The position numbers were made by a program, and so were the translations under genes. Positions 17,296 through 25,817 of a stretch of 57,024 nucleotides of DNA are shown here, one piece after another (positions within the stretch are counted from its first letter, which is position 1; each line of letters opens with the position of its first letter). The DNA comes from Sphingomonas lacusdianchii (GTDB taxonomy: Bacteria; Pseudomonadota; Alphaproteobacteria; Sphingomonadales; Sphingomonadaceae). The DNA lies in contig NZ_JAKRET010000019.1 of the NCBI RefSeq assembly GCF_022664395.1, positions 1-57,024 on the forward strand, in the 5' to 3' direction. The notes beneath the pieces were generated by a model. It was not told where the DNA came from, did not search any database, and saw only the letters and a list, made by a program, of their open reading frames with translations.

Positions 17296-17958
17296 ATGCG
17301 GGAGTCGAGCAAGGTCGTGATCGTCGAGGACGACAGCGTCGTCGCCGCGCATGTCGCGCAGGGGATCGACGCGCATCCCGCGCTGCTGCTGGCGCACCGG
17401 GTGGCGAGCATCGCCGCCGCGCGTGCCGTCATCGCCCCCGATATCGCGCTGTTCATCATCGACCTCGGCCTGCCCGACGGCAGCGGCATCGACCTGATCG
17501 GCGAGATCCGTGGGCGGTTGGGTCCGACCCCCAGCATCCTCGTGCTGACAATGCTGGGCGATCAGGAATCGGTGATCGCGGCGATCATGGCCGGGGCCGA
17601 CGGCTATCTGCTTAAAGACCCCGATGCGACCGATATCGCCCAGCGCGCCGCCGACGCGGTCGCGGGCGGCGCGCCGTTGTCGCCCAGCATCGCCTCCTAT
17701 GTGCTGCGCCATCTGCGTGCCCAGCAGGGCGCGCCGCCCGGTGCGCCGGCCGAGGCGTTGCTGTCGCCGCGCGAGCTGGAACTGCTGCGGCTGTTCGCGC
17801 GCGGCTATGGCAACAAGCAGGCGGCGGCGGCGCTGTCGCTGTCGCTGTCGCCGCACACGATCGGCGACTATGTGAAGTCGATCTATCGCAAGTTGCGCGT
17901 CGGCAATCGCGGCGAGGCGGTGACGCAGGCGTTCCGGCAAGGGCTGTTGCGATCGTGA
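17296..17958 (+). CDS. NarL/LuxR-family response regulator
   Basis: A 220-residue response regulator. The receiver domain has the acidic cluster VEDDS at residues 10-14, the phosphoacceptor Asp56 in FIIDLGLPDGSG, and Lys in DGYLLKDPD. The C-terminal LuxR helix-turn-helix reads LSPRELELLRLFARGYGNKQ, then a slightly expanded serine/leucine repeat (ALSLSLSPHTIGDYVKSIYRKL). It overlaps the next gene, a histidine kinase, by 4 bases, forming a cognate pair. Its targets are unknown; the RTX-like gene downstream is the nearest candidate. Confidence 0.9.
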   Translation: MRESSKVVIVEDDSVVAAHVAQGIDAHPALLLAHRVASIAAARAVIAPDIALFIIDLGLPDGSGIDLIGEIRGRLGPTPSILVLTMLGDQESVIAAIMAGADGYLLKDPDATDIAQRAADAVAGGAPLSPSIASYVLRHLRAQQGAPPGAPAEALLSPRELELLRLFARGYGNKQAAAALSLSLSPHTIGDYVKSIYRKLRVGNRGEAVTQAFRQGLLRS

Positions 17959-19670
17959 ACCGTGAGGCAGGGCGGGCGGTGGCGCTGATCCTCATCCTGC
18001 AACTGCTGTTCTGGGGCTGTTACGCGCTCGCCGCGACGCTGATCCACCCGCCCGGCGTTCCGAACCTGCGCGTCGTCGACGGGCGGCTGTTGCGAATTGG
18101 CGACGGACGGCCGATGGCGGTGCTGGTCGCCGGGCTGGTCCGGCCCGCCGAATTGCGGTTGCCGGGGTGGCAGACGGTGCTGGTCGAGCCGCGTCATGCC
18201 ATGTTGCTGTCACCCGTATCGGGTGCCCGCGACGCCGGCGTGACGCTGACCTGCGTCGCGCCGGGATGTTCGGCCGATGGCGACATCGTCCTCGGCGCCG
18301 CCGCGCGGGTCGAACGCGTTGCGCGCTGGGAATCGCTGGTGCGGTTCGACCTGCCACGCGTCACCATCCTGTGCGCGCTGGTCCTGGGACTGGCGCTGCT
18401 CGGGCTGCTGCCGGTCAGCCGCTTTTCGCGGTTGCAGATGGTCACCGGCCTGTTCCTGCTGCTGGTCGCGGCGGATGCGTATCTGTCGGGCATGGGGCAG
18501 GTCGACCTCCCGACCGATCAGTACGAACTGCTCCGCTACACGGTCCAATATGGCCCGCTCGCCTTTGCCGCGCTGATGCTCAATGCGTTGGCGGGGTGGC
18601 AGGCGCGTAGCGCACGCTGGATCCTGCTGCTGTGGCTGGCGGCGGGCATCGGCGTCGTCGCGTTGTGGTGGATACGGGCGCTGACGGCGGTGCTGCCGTG
18701 GCTGGATACGGCGGTGCTGCTCGCGCTTGCCGGCTATGGCGTCCACACCCTGCGCCGCCTGTGGAACGTCGCGCCGCAGCCGGCGGCCCGTGCCATGGCG
18801 CTGTTGCTGGTCGGGGTGGCGTCGGTGCTGTTCGACGTGGCCTATAACGCGACGCCCGGATATGTGATGCTGAACGCCAGCAACCTGTCGCCGCTGCTGA
18901 TCATGATCGGGATCGTCGCCGAACTGGCGATCCAGGGCCACCGGCTGAACCAGGCGTCGGACGAGGCACGCAGCGAACTGGCCCGGCAATTGTCCGAACA
19001 GGACGCGCATCTGCTGCGCTCGTCGACGCTGTTGCGCTATCAGGAGCGGCGGATCGCGATCGACGCCGAACGCCAGCGACTGGTGCGCGACATGCACGAC
19101 GGCATCGGCGCGACGCTGACCCATTTGCTGCTCGACCTGCGCGGCGGGCGGATCGGGCACGCGGAGCTGGAGACGGGATTGCGCGCCGCGCTCGACGATC
19201 TGCGCAACATCGCCGGCGCGATCGACGGCAGCGACGGCCCGGTCGACCTTGCGCTCGCCGCCTTTTGCGAGCGGATGGCACCGCGACTGGAGCGGGCCGG
19301 GATCGCGTTCGACTATCGCTGTACCCTGCCCGACCAGGCGCCGGTGCTCGATGCACGGCGACTGCTGAGCCTCCACCGGTTGTTGCAGGAAGCGGTCGGC
19401 AACGCGCTGCGCCATGCCGCCGCCGGGCGGGTGACGCTGACGCTCGCGGCGGCGGACGATGCGCTGCTGGTGACGGTCGAGGATGATGGCCGCGGCTTCG
19501 ATCCCGAACGGGCGGAAGGCGCGCCGGGCGAGGGACGCGGCCTCGGCAATATCCGCCGCCGTGCCGAGCAACTGGGCGGCCGCCTGTCGATCGACAGCAT
19601 GCCGGGACATGGAACCCGAATCGCCTTTCATGTTCCAGTACGGGACGACCGGCGCGGCACGCGGCGCTGA
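17955..19670 (+). CDS. Membrane sensor histidine kinase (HisKA_3/NarX-like)
   Basis: A 571-residue kinase beginning with GTG inside the response regulator's stop codon. One N-terminal helix (residues 8-29) is followed by a periplasmic domain of about 100 residues. A block of roughly six or seven helices then spans about residues 135-325, similar in layout to 7TM sensor kinases. A short coiled coil leads to the HisKA_3 motif with His381 (LVRDMHDGIGATLTHLLLDL). The ATPase domain shows EAVGNALRHA, VEDDGRGFDPE and GRGLGNIRRRAEQLGG. The input signal is not evident. I saw no other member of the signalling pathway nearby. Confidence 0.88.
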   Translation: MNREAGRAVALILILQLLFWGCYALAATLIHPPGVPNLRVVDGRLLRIGDGRPMAVLVAGLVRPAELRLPGWQTVLVEPRHAMLLSPVSGARDAGVTLTCVAPGCSADGDIVLGAAARVERVARWESLVRFDLPRVTILCALVLGLALLGLLPVSRFSRLQMVTGLFLLLVAADAYLSGMGQVDLPTDQYELLRYTVQYGPLAFAALMLNALAGWQARSARWILLLWLAAGIGVVALWWIRALTAVLPWLDTAVLLALAGYGVHTLRRLWNVAPQPAARAMALLLVGVASVLFDVAYNATPGYVMLNASNLSPLLIMIGIVAELAIQGHRLNQASDEARSELARQLSEQDAHLLRSSTLLRYQERRIAIDAERQRLVRDMHDGIGATLTHLLLDLRGGRIGHAELETGLRAALDDLRNIAGAIDGSDGPVDLALAAFCERMAPRLERAGIAFDYRCTLPDQAPVLDARRLLSLHRLLQEAVGNALRHAAAGRVTLTLAAADDALLVTVEDDGRGFDPERAEGAPGEGRGLGNIRRRAEQLGGRLSIDSMPGHGTRIAFHVPVRDDRRGTRR

Positions 19671-19919
19671 AACGCTTATTTTCCGCCGGCTTGTACGGAT
19701 CGTCGCTTGCCGTTCCACGGGGAGAGCTTTGGTGACGGTTCCTGTCCAACACCGGGACGGCCCCGGGCCGCTGATCCAGTCAACCCCCCTGATCGCGGGA
19801 ATTGCCGCGATGCGACCATGTGTCGAAATGCGGCATCAGCCTTGGGCATGACGGCAGCGGATCACGAGCCCTGCGGGCGCGCCGCACCGTCATGCCCCTG
19901 AACCGGGGATGCAACAGGC

Positions 19920-22900
19920 ATGACGCAATATATGGGCACCGACGGCGACGATAATGTGCAGCTGGACGTGGTCGACCCGAACGGGCCGGGCATCCCTTAT
20001 CAAAATAATTACGCGCTGGGTCGCGGCGGCGAAGATACCGGCTTGTTCAATGACAAGTACATCAGCAAATGGGATGGGTCAGGGACGCAATTGATCGCGG
20101 TCTATAGCGGTTCCGCCTATTTCTACGGACGCGGCGCACCCTATTTCAACTATGACAGCTTTGAACATGCCACGATATTGATGGGGCCGTCGGTCGATCA
20201 GGTGCAGGTGCGCACCTATGACTGGTACGGCAGTCCGAACTCAGTACATTTCGACGTCAACTATGCCATCGTCGATCCAGGTACGGATCACGCCACCAGC
20301 GACGGCCGACTATTGTCGGTCGAGGGCGGCGCGCAGGCATTGGAAATGTCGCTCACCGCGGCGGACGTCCCGCCCGGCGGCTTCGTAGCGGGTCCGTTCC
20401 GTATCGACGGCACTAACGTCACCTGGAACGGCGTATTCAGCCGGCTGCAGGTACTGCATGACGGTTGGTATTACGACCCCGTCACCGGCGCACGAACCGA
20501 CGCCAGCACGGCGGATGACCGCATCTTCGGCGGCAACAACGATGACGACCTGCGGCTTGGCGGCGGCGACAACTACGCCCACGGCTATGGCGGCGACGAT
20601 ATCATCACCAGCAGGGCCGACCGCACGCTGTCGGGATCGATCGACTGGAAAAATGAATTCTGGGGCGACGGCGGCAACGACACGCTGGTCGCGGGCGGCA
20701 TCAACGACCGGATCGACGGCGGCGCGGGCGTCGATAGCTGGACCGGAAATTTCTCTCAATATGGCCAGGACGGCAATACCGCGCCTTTCACCCTGACCCA
20801 AGGCGCTGGCACGGAACTGGACACCAACGCCAACGGCCGCATCACCAATGTCGAGAAGATGACAATAGTCACGCCGCTCTACATGACGAACTCCGTCTCC
20901 AGTTTCCGCGACGGTTTTGCAAGCGTCGACTTCACGGGTTCCTTGATGGACCAGAACGAACGGCTCAACATCGACTGGGGGGCCAAGAGCGCACCGATCA
21001 CCGCAACGCTCGGCACGTCCTCGCTGGACCAGACGCCGCTGCAACTGAACGGCGCGCTGAGCGACGGCAGCGAGACGTTTAACTTCCGCTATATCGAGAA
21101 CTTTGATCTGAAGCTGGGCAGCGGCGACGACACGCTCGATGCGACCGGCGCCGTCAATCCCGGTAATGCGTGGCTCCGCCTGACGGTGGACGGCGGCGCC
21201 GGGGCAGACACGATCAGCGCGGGGACGCTCAACGCCACGCTACACGGTGGCGCAGGGGACGACGTCTTGCAGGGCTATGGCGAACTCCATGGCGATGACG
21301 GGGACGACCGGCTGACCGGGGCAGGCATTCTCGATGGCGGAGCCGGTAACGACGTGCTGACGCGGCAAGACAACGTGGCCGACACGCTGCTGTTCGGTGG
21401 CAGCGGCACGGACACGGTGATCGTCGACGGCAATTTTGCCGATTATGTGATCGATGCCGTACAGGCGACATCGGAGAACGGCTTCGACCAGGCCATGATC
21501 GACCCCAACGATCCCTACGCGATCAGCCTGACCCGCGTCGATGATCCCTATGACGTCATCCGCCTGAACGGCGTCGAACGCCTGGTGTTCGCCGACAAGG
21601 CGTTCGCCATCGTGTCGTTCGACTATGCCTATTCCGACGAATATCGCGATCACTACCAAGTCAACCTGACCGAGATCGAAGCGCGGCCCCATGGTTCCGA
21701 CGCGACGCTGAGCGTCGAGGCGGGCACGCCGCATGTCCTGACCATCGCCGACTTCGGCTTTGTCGATCCGCAGGGCGATGCGCTGTCCGCGATCATCATC
21801 GACACGCTGCCCATCGCCGGCAGCCTGACGCTGGATGGCGCGGCCGTCACCGCCGGCGAGCGCATCGACGCCGCCGACATAGCGGCGGGGTTGCTGCGCT
21901 ATGGACCCCCGATCGATGCGGACGGCAACGTCATCGTCGGGATCGCGATCGATTCGATGACGTTCCGCGTCGCCGACGAAGCGGGCGATACGAGCGAGAC
22001 GGCGAACACCCTGTCGATCGACGTCGGCGTGACCCATGTCACCGGCACCGACGGCGATGACGTCATCTCGTGGGTCAACGCGCCGCCGGGGCAGCCGTTC
22101 ACGGCACAATACGGCCCGAACTATGTCGATGCGCTCGGCGGCAACGATTCAGTCCTGACGGGCGACGGCAACGACATCGTGTTCGGCGGGGACGGGAACG
22201 ACGTGATCCAGACCCTGGGGGGCGACGATATCGTCTATGGCGGGACCGGTGACGACACCATCATTGCCGGTTTCGGCAACGACCTGTACGATGGCGGCGA
22301 CGGCTACGACACCGTGGAATTCTTCGGTTATTTTTCGGACCTGTCGTTCGACTATGATCCGTCCGGCACGGTGACGATGGCGGGCCCGGAAACCGGCAGC
22401 CAGACGCTGATCGGCATCGAAAGGCTGTACTCCGGCTATACGGGCGCCTCCTACATCCGCGACGCCGCGACCGGCGAATTCGTTCTCGAATACGCCCCTC
22501 CCCCGATCAGCCCGGTCATCGGCCGCGCCGGTACCCAGACCGCGTCGAGCAGCGGCAGCGACACGCTGACCGGCACCGCCGCCGCCGAGACCTTCGTGAT
22601 CGATGGCGGGGCGAGCGGCACGACCGGCGCCGACAGCATCACCGGTTTCGGCACGAACGACGTCGTCATCGTTACCGAGATGTTCGTCGACCGCAACGAA
22701 GACGGGATCATCACCTTCGGCCGCAACCGCAAGTTCGATTTCGACGGGCCGGACACCGGCACCGACAGCGTGGCGATCAACGGCGGGGCGGCAAAGGCGC
22801 TGCGTTATCTGGGCGAGGCGACCGACGGCTATTACACCTATGCCCTGGCGTCGGTCCGGCCGAAGCATGCGAAGGAAGGCTATATCTACAGCGACGACAC

Positions 22901-23231
22901 GCTGTCGGGCGGCGCGGTCGACAACAAGCGTGACATCTTCTTCGCCGATACCGCGCTCGGCATTGATTTGGGCCACGACGTGTTCGCCAATTTCGGCGCG
23001 CGCGACCTGCTGGTGACGACCACGGCGCTGTCCGATCCGGACGGCGACGGCACCGTGGCGCTGTCGGGCGGGCTGGACCTTGCCGATGGCGGGTCGATCG
23101 CGGTCACCGGCATGAGCGGCGCAAGCGTCGACGCGCTGACGCTGTTCACCACCGTCACCCGCGCCGGGGTGACCTATTATCTCTACGGCCTGCCCGGCAG
23201 CAGCCACAGCGCCGGGGAACTGACCTTCTAG
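19920..23231 (+). CDS. Large RTX-like calcium-binding protein
   Basis: A 1103-residue acidic protein with several clusters of hemolysin-type nonapeptide repeats (GGxGxDxLx), for example near residues 200-285 (RIFGGNNDDDLRLGGGDN, GDGGNDTLVAGGINDRIDGG), 420-480 and 735-800 (GGDGNDVIQTLGGDDIVYGG). Between them is a cadherin-like/Big-type segment with two repeats around FGFVDPQGDALSAI. EF-hand-like loops also occur (DTNANGRITNVE, DRNEDGIITFGR). There is no Sec signal, as expected for type I secretion through a C-terminal signal, but no type I exporter is nearby. No catalytic domain is recognisable. A surface or secreted structural role is the best guess. It lies 249 bases after the histidine kinase. 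Confidence 0.8.
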   Translation: MTQYMGTDGDDNVQLDVVDPNGPGIPYQNNYALGRGGEDTGLFNDKYISKWDGSGTQLIAVYSGSAYFYGRGAPYFNYDSFEHATILMGPSVDQVQVRTYDWYGSPNSVHFDVNYAIVDPGTDHATSDGRLLSVEGGAQALEMSLTAADVPPGGFVAGPFRIDGTNVTWNGVFSRLQVLHDGWYYDPVTGARTDASTADDRIFGGNNDDDLRLGGGDNYAHGYGGDDIITSRADRTLSGSIDWKNEFWGDGGNDTLVAGGINDRIDGGAGVDSWTGNFSQYGQDGNTAPFTLTQGAGTELDTNANGRITNVEKMTIVTPLYMTNSVSSFRDGFASVDFTGSLMDQNERLNIDWGAKSAPITATLGTSSLDQTPLQLNGALSDGSETFNFRYIENFDLKLGSGDDTLDATGAVNPGNAWLRLTVDGGAGADTISAGTLNATLHGGAGDDVLQGYGELHGDDGDDRLTGAGILDGGAGNDVLTRQDNVADTLLFGGSGTDTVIVDGNFADYVIDAVQATSENGFDQAMIDPNDPYAISLTRVDDPYDVIRLNGVERLVFADKAFAIVSFDYAYSDEYRDHYQVNLTEIEARPHGSDATLSVEAGTPHVLTIADFGFVDPQGDALSAIIIDTLPIAGSLTLDGAAVTAGERIDAADIAAGLLRYGPPIDADGNVIVGIAIDSMTFRVADEAGDTSETANTLSIDVGVTHVTGTDGDDVISWVNAPPGQPFTAQYGPNYVDALGGNDSVLTGDGNDIVFGGDGNDVIQTLGGDDIVYGGTGDDTIIAGFGNDLYDGGDGYDTVEFFGYFSDLSFDYDPSGTVTMAGPETGSQTLIGIERLYSGYTGASYIRDAATGEFVLEYAPPPISPVIGRAGTQTASSSGSDTLTGTAAAETFVIDGGASGTTGADSITGFGTNDVVIVTEMFVDRNEDGIITFGRNRKFDFDGPDTGTDSVAINGGAAKALRYLGEATDGYYTYALASVRPKHAKEGYIYSDDTLSGGAVDNKRDIFFADTALGIDLGHDVFANFGARDLLVTTTALSDPDGDGTVALSGGLDLADGGSIAVTGMSGASVDALTLFTTVTRAGVTYYLYGLPGSSHSAGELTF

Positions 23232-23288
23232 GGGATCGGGGTGCCACCGCTCCCCGCCCCAACAAAGACATCTCTGCAAAAGCCTTCT

Positions 23289-23314
23289 CGTACCCCGGCG
23301 AAGGCCGGGGTACG
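23289..23314. repeat. Palindromic repeat/hairpin after the RTX gene
   Basis: CGTACCCCGGC-gaag-GCCGGGGTACG is a perfect 11-bp stem with a GAAG loop, 58 bases after the RTX stop. A smaller hairpin, CTCCCG-aca-CGGGAG, is at 23351-23365. Both lie in the 274-base gap before the LysR gene, which otherwise shows nothing. It may be a repeat element that also works as a terminator. Confidence 0.6.
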
Positions 23315-23505
23315 GCAGTTTTCGAATGATCGAGCTGCTTTCGCAGCGGTCTCCCGACACGGGAGGGGAGCGGCAGGACCGTCCTCGCCCGTCGATCGCG
23401 CCACGGGGCTTGCCAAGGTCCGGCCGTTCGCGGATGAACCGGGGAACGCGTCACAGGGGTTCCGGCCGGCCCCCGATCGCCGCCGGTCCGCAGCGCAGGG
23501 CGACG

Positions 23506-24411
23506 ATGGTCCTTATCAAGACGGGATTGATCTATTTCGACCGCGCGATCCGCGAGGGGTCGATCCGCAAGGCCGCGGAATCGCTCAACATCGCGTCGTC
23601 GGCGGTCAACCGCCAGTTGTTGCAGCTCGAGGAAGAGCTCGACGTGCAGCTGTTCGTCCGCATGCCGCGCGGCATCCGCCCCACCGCGGCGGGCGAGGCG
23701 CTGCTCGGCTATATCCGCCGCTGGAAACGCGAAAGCGTCGCGCTGCGCCACGAGATGCTGCGGCTGCGCGGCGGCGAGCGCGGGCTGATCCGCATCGCCG
23801 CCGCCGAAAGCCTTGCCGACGACCTCGTGCCGCGCGCCATCGCCCGCTATCAGCAACGCTATCCCCTGATCGAATTCTCGCTGCTGGCCGCCGACAATCA
23901 CCGGGTGAAGGCGGAATTGCTGTCGAAGGATGCCGACGTCATCTGCGCCTTCGACCTGACCGGCACCGCGCGCACCGCCACCGTCGCGCATGTCCAGACG
24001 CCGATCGGCGTGATCGTGCCGCCGGGCCATCCGCTGGCCGCGCTCGACCGGGTGACGCTGCCCGACTGCATCCCGCATGCGGTGGTGACGCCGACCGACG
24101 ACTGGCTGAAACAGAGCGTGCTGTTCGACCTGTTCGACCTGAGCGACGTGCCGTTCCGCCGCGTCGCCACCGTCGAGCGGATCGATACGCTCAAGCGGCT
24201 CGTACGCGCCGGGGTCGGCATCGCCTTCCTCTCGCGGATCGGGCTGGAGCGCGAACTGGCGGCGGGCGAGTTGTGCTGGATCCCGCTCGCCGACGGGATC
24301 GTCCGCCCGGCCGGGGTGTCGATCCTGCTGCAACGCGGGCGGGTGCTGCCCATCTATCTCAGCAGCTTCGTCGACCTACTGAAGGAAGAATTCAGCGAAC
24401 TGGCGGGATAG
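23506..24411 (+). CDS. LysR-family transcriptional regulator (upstream flank of purine locus)
   Basis: A 301-residue LysR protein. The DNA-binding domain reads FDRAIREGSIRKAAESLNIASSAVNRQ, followed by LLQLEEELDVQLFVRMPRGIRPTAAGEALL. The rest is a periplasmic-binding-like effector domain. I chose ATG 23506 because the helix-turn-helix starts about 10 residues later; the frame is open to 23326 but without LysR sequence. Its DNA-binding half resembles that of the LysR protein at 44738-45673, so both belong to one subfamily. It converges with the minus-strand urate operon, which makes it a candidate regulator of it. Confidence 0.87.
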   Translation: MVLIKTGLIYFDRAIREGSIRKAAESLNIASSAVNRQLLQLEEELDVQLFVRMPRGIRPTAAGEALLGYIRRWKRESVALRHEMLRLRGGERGLIRIAAAESLADDLVPRAIARYQQRYPLIEFSLLAADNHRVKAELLSKDADVICAFDLTGTARTATVAHVQTPIGVIVPPGHPLAALDRVTLPDCIPHAVVTPTDDWLKQSVLFDLFDLSDVPFRRVATVERIDTLKRLVRAGVGIAFLSRIGLERELAAGELCWIPLADGIVRPAGVSILLQRGRVLPIYLSSFVDLLKEEFSELAG

Positions 24412-24444
24412 ACCCTGATCCACTTGCGTGGAAGCGGCACCGCC

Positions 24445-24467
24445 CTGATCCGGCTTTGCCGGATCAG
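24445..24467. terminator. Bidirectional hairpin between convergent genes
   Basis: CTGATCCGGC-ttt-GCCGGATCAG, a perfect 10-bp stem with a 3-base loop. It lies between the LysR gene and the transporter and includes the transporter's stop codon (24464-24466). Confidence 0.65.
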
Positions 24468-25447
24468 ACTCTGCCCGCCTCCGCCGCTTCGGCCGCATTC
24501 GCGAGGCGGCGGGCAAGGAAGGCGCAGGCGATCAGCTGCAACTGGTGGAACACCATCACCGGCAACAGCACGACCCCGACCTGTGCCGGCGGGAACAGCA
24601 CCCCCGCCATCGGCACGCCGGTCGCGAGGCTCTTCTTCGATCCACAGAAGCGCATCACCGCCGCATCGGCGGGGTCGAGCTTCATTGCCCGCGCGATCAG
24701 CCCGGTCAGCACCAGCACCACCGCCAGCAGCGCCGCGCACCATCCGACCAGTTCGGCCAGTTCGATCGCCCCGACCTGCGACCACAGCCCCTCGACCACC
24801 GCCGCGCCGAACGCGGTATAGACGACCAGCAGGATCGATCCGCGATCGAGCGTGGTGACCAGTCGCTTGCGCACGACGATCCATTCGCCGATCCACGGGC
24901 GCAGCAAATGCCCCGCCGCAAAGGGGACCAGCAATTGCAGCACGATCGTGCGCACGCTGTCGAACGACAGGTCGACCCCGCCGGTACCGGGCAGCAGCAA
25001 CGCCGCCAGCGCCGGCGTGATGGCGATGCCGAGCAGGTTGGACAGCGACGCGCTGCACACCGCCGCCGCGACATTGCCGCGCGCTATCGCGGTAAACGCG
25101 ATCGACGACTGCACCGTCGAGGGCAGCAGCGTCAGGAACAACAGGCCCGTCGCGAGGTCGGGCGCGGGCAGGCCGCTGCCGGTAATGGCGAGGCCGAGGA
25201 TCGGGAACAGCACGAAGCTGACCGCAAGGATGGCAAGGTGCAGCCGCCAGTGCCGCGCACCCGCCAGCAACGCGCTGCGCGACAATTTCGCACCATGGAC
25301 GAAGAACAGCGCGACGATCGCGGTATCGGCGGCGACGTCGAAGATCGGCACCCCGATCCCGCGCGGCGGCAACACCGTCGCGATCAGCACCGTCGCCAGC
25401 AACATCAGGATATAGGGCTCGATCGTAGCGAGCAGTCGGCGGATCAT
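24464..25447 (-). CDS. Bile acid:sodium symporter (BASS/SBF-like) family transporter
   Basis: A 327-residue inner-membrane protein with about ten helices, of the SBF-like group (PF13593, YfeH type). Recognisable parts are VALFFVHGAKLSRSALLAG near residue 45, TLLPSTVQSSIAFTAIARGN near 110, and FCGSKKSLATGVPMAGVLF near 265. These correspond to the conserved crossover helices. I chose ATG 25447 because the upstream extension is not membrane-like. It is the last gene downstream of uraH, 28 bases away, and may be co-transcribed with the urate operon. A role in uptake or export of an organic anion such as a purine breakdown product is inferred. Confidence 0.8.
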   Translation of the reverse strand: MIRRLLATIEPYILMLLATVLIATVLPPRGIGVPIFDVAADTAIVALFFVHGAKLSRSALLAGARHWRLHLAILAVSFVLFPILGLAITGSGLPAPDLATGLLFLTLLPSTVQSSIAFTAIARGNVAAAVCSASLSNLLGIAITPALAALLLPGTGGVDLSFDSVRTIVLQLLVPFAAGHLLRPWIGEWIVVRKRLVTTLDRGSILLVVYTAFGAAVVEGLWSQVGAIELAELVGWCAALLAVVLVLTGLIARAMKLDPADAAVMRFCGSKKSLATGVPMAGVLFPPAQVGVVLLPVMVFHQLQLIACAFLARRLANAAEAAEAGRV

Positions 25448-25475
25448 CGGGGCACTCCGGTAACGCGAAACAGGA

Positions 25476-25817
25476 TTAGCTGCCCCGGTAGGTCGAATAG
25501 CTGTAGGGGGAAACCAGCAACGGCACGTGATAATGGCCGCCGTCCCCGGCAATGCCGAAATCGATCGTCACCCGGTCGAGGAACGGCGGATCGGCCAGCG
25601 TCACTCCGACGCTGCGGAAATAGTCGGCGACCGCGAAGCACAGCGCATGGCGCCCCGGCGACAGGCGCAGCGCGGCAAGCTCGGGACAGCGGCCATCGCC
25701 ATTGGTCACGCCGGTGAACAACGGCACGCCCCGGTCATCGAGCAGCGTGACCGCGATCCCCGCCGCCGGACGGCCATGCGCGGTGTCGAGCACATGCGTC
25801 GACAGCGTCGCGCTCAT
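25476..25817 (-). CDS. uraH: 5-hydroxyisourate hydrolase
   Basis: A 113-residue transthyretin-like enzyme that hydrolyses 5-hydroxyisourate to OHCU in urate breakdown. The family signatures are complete: N-terminal LSTHVLDTAHGRPA, central Arg/His positions, YHVPLLVSPYSYSTYRGS with the diagnostic C-terminal YRGS. The length is typical. There is no signal peptide, so it is cytoplasmic. Its start overlaps the stop of the candidate urate hydroxylase by 4 bases, which places it directly after the enzyme that should supply its unstable substrate. Confidence 0.96.
   Translation of the reverse strand: MSATLSTHVLDTAHGRPAAGIAVTLLDDRGVPLFTGVTNGDGRCPELAALRLSPGRHALCFAVADYFRSVGVTLADPPFLDRVTIDFGIAGDGGHYHVPLLVSPYSYSTYRGS

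Noticed and set aside
19671..19919. Possible small genes between the kinase and the RTX gene
   Set aside because: Short frames show no ribosome site or family signal; I see nothing supportable in this 249-base gap.
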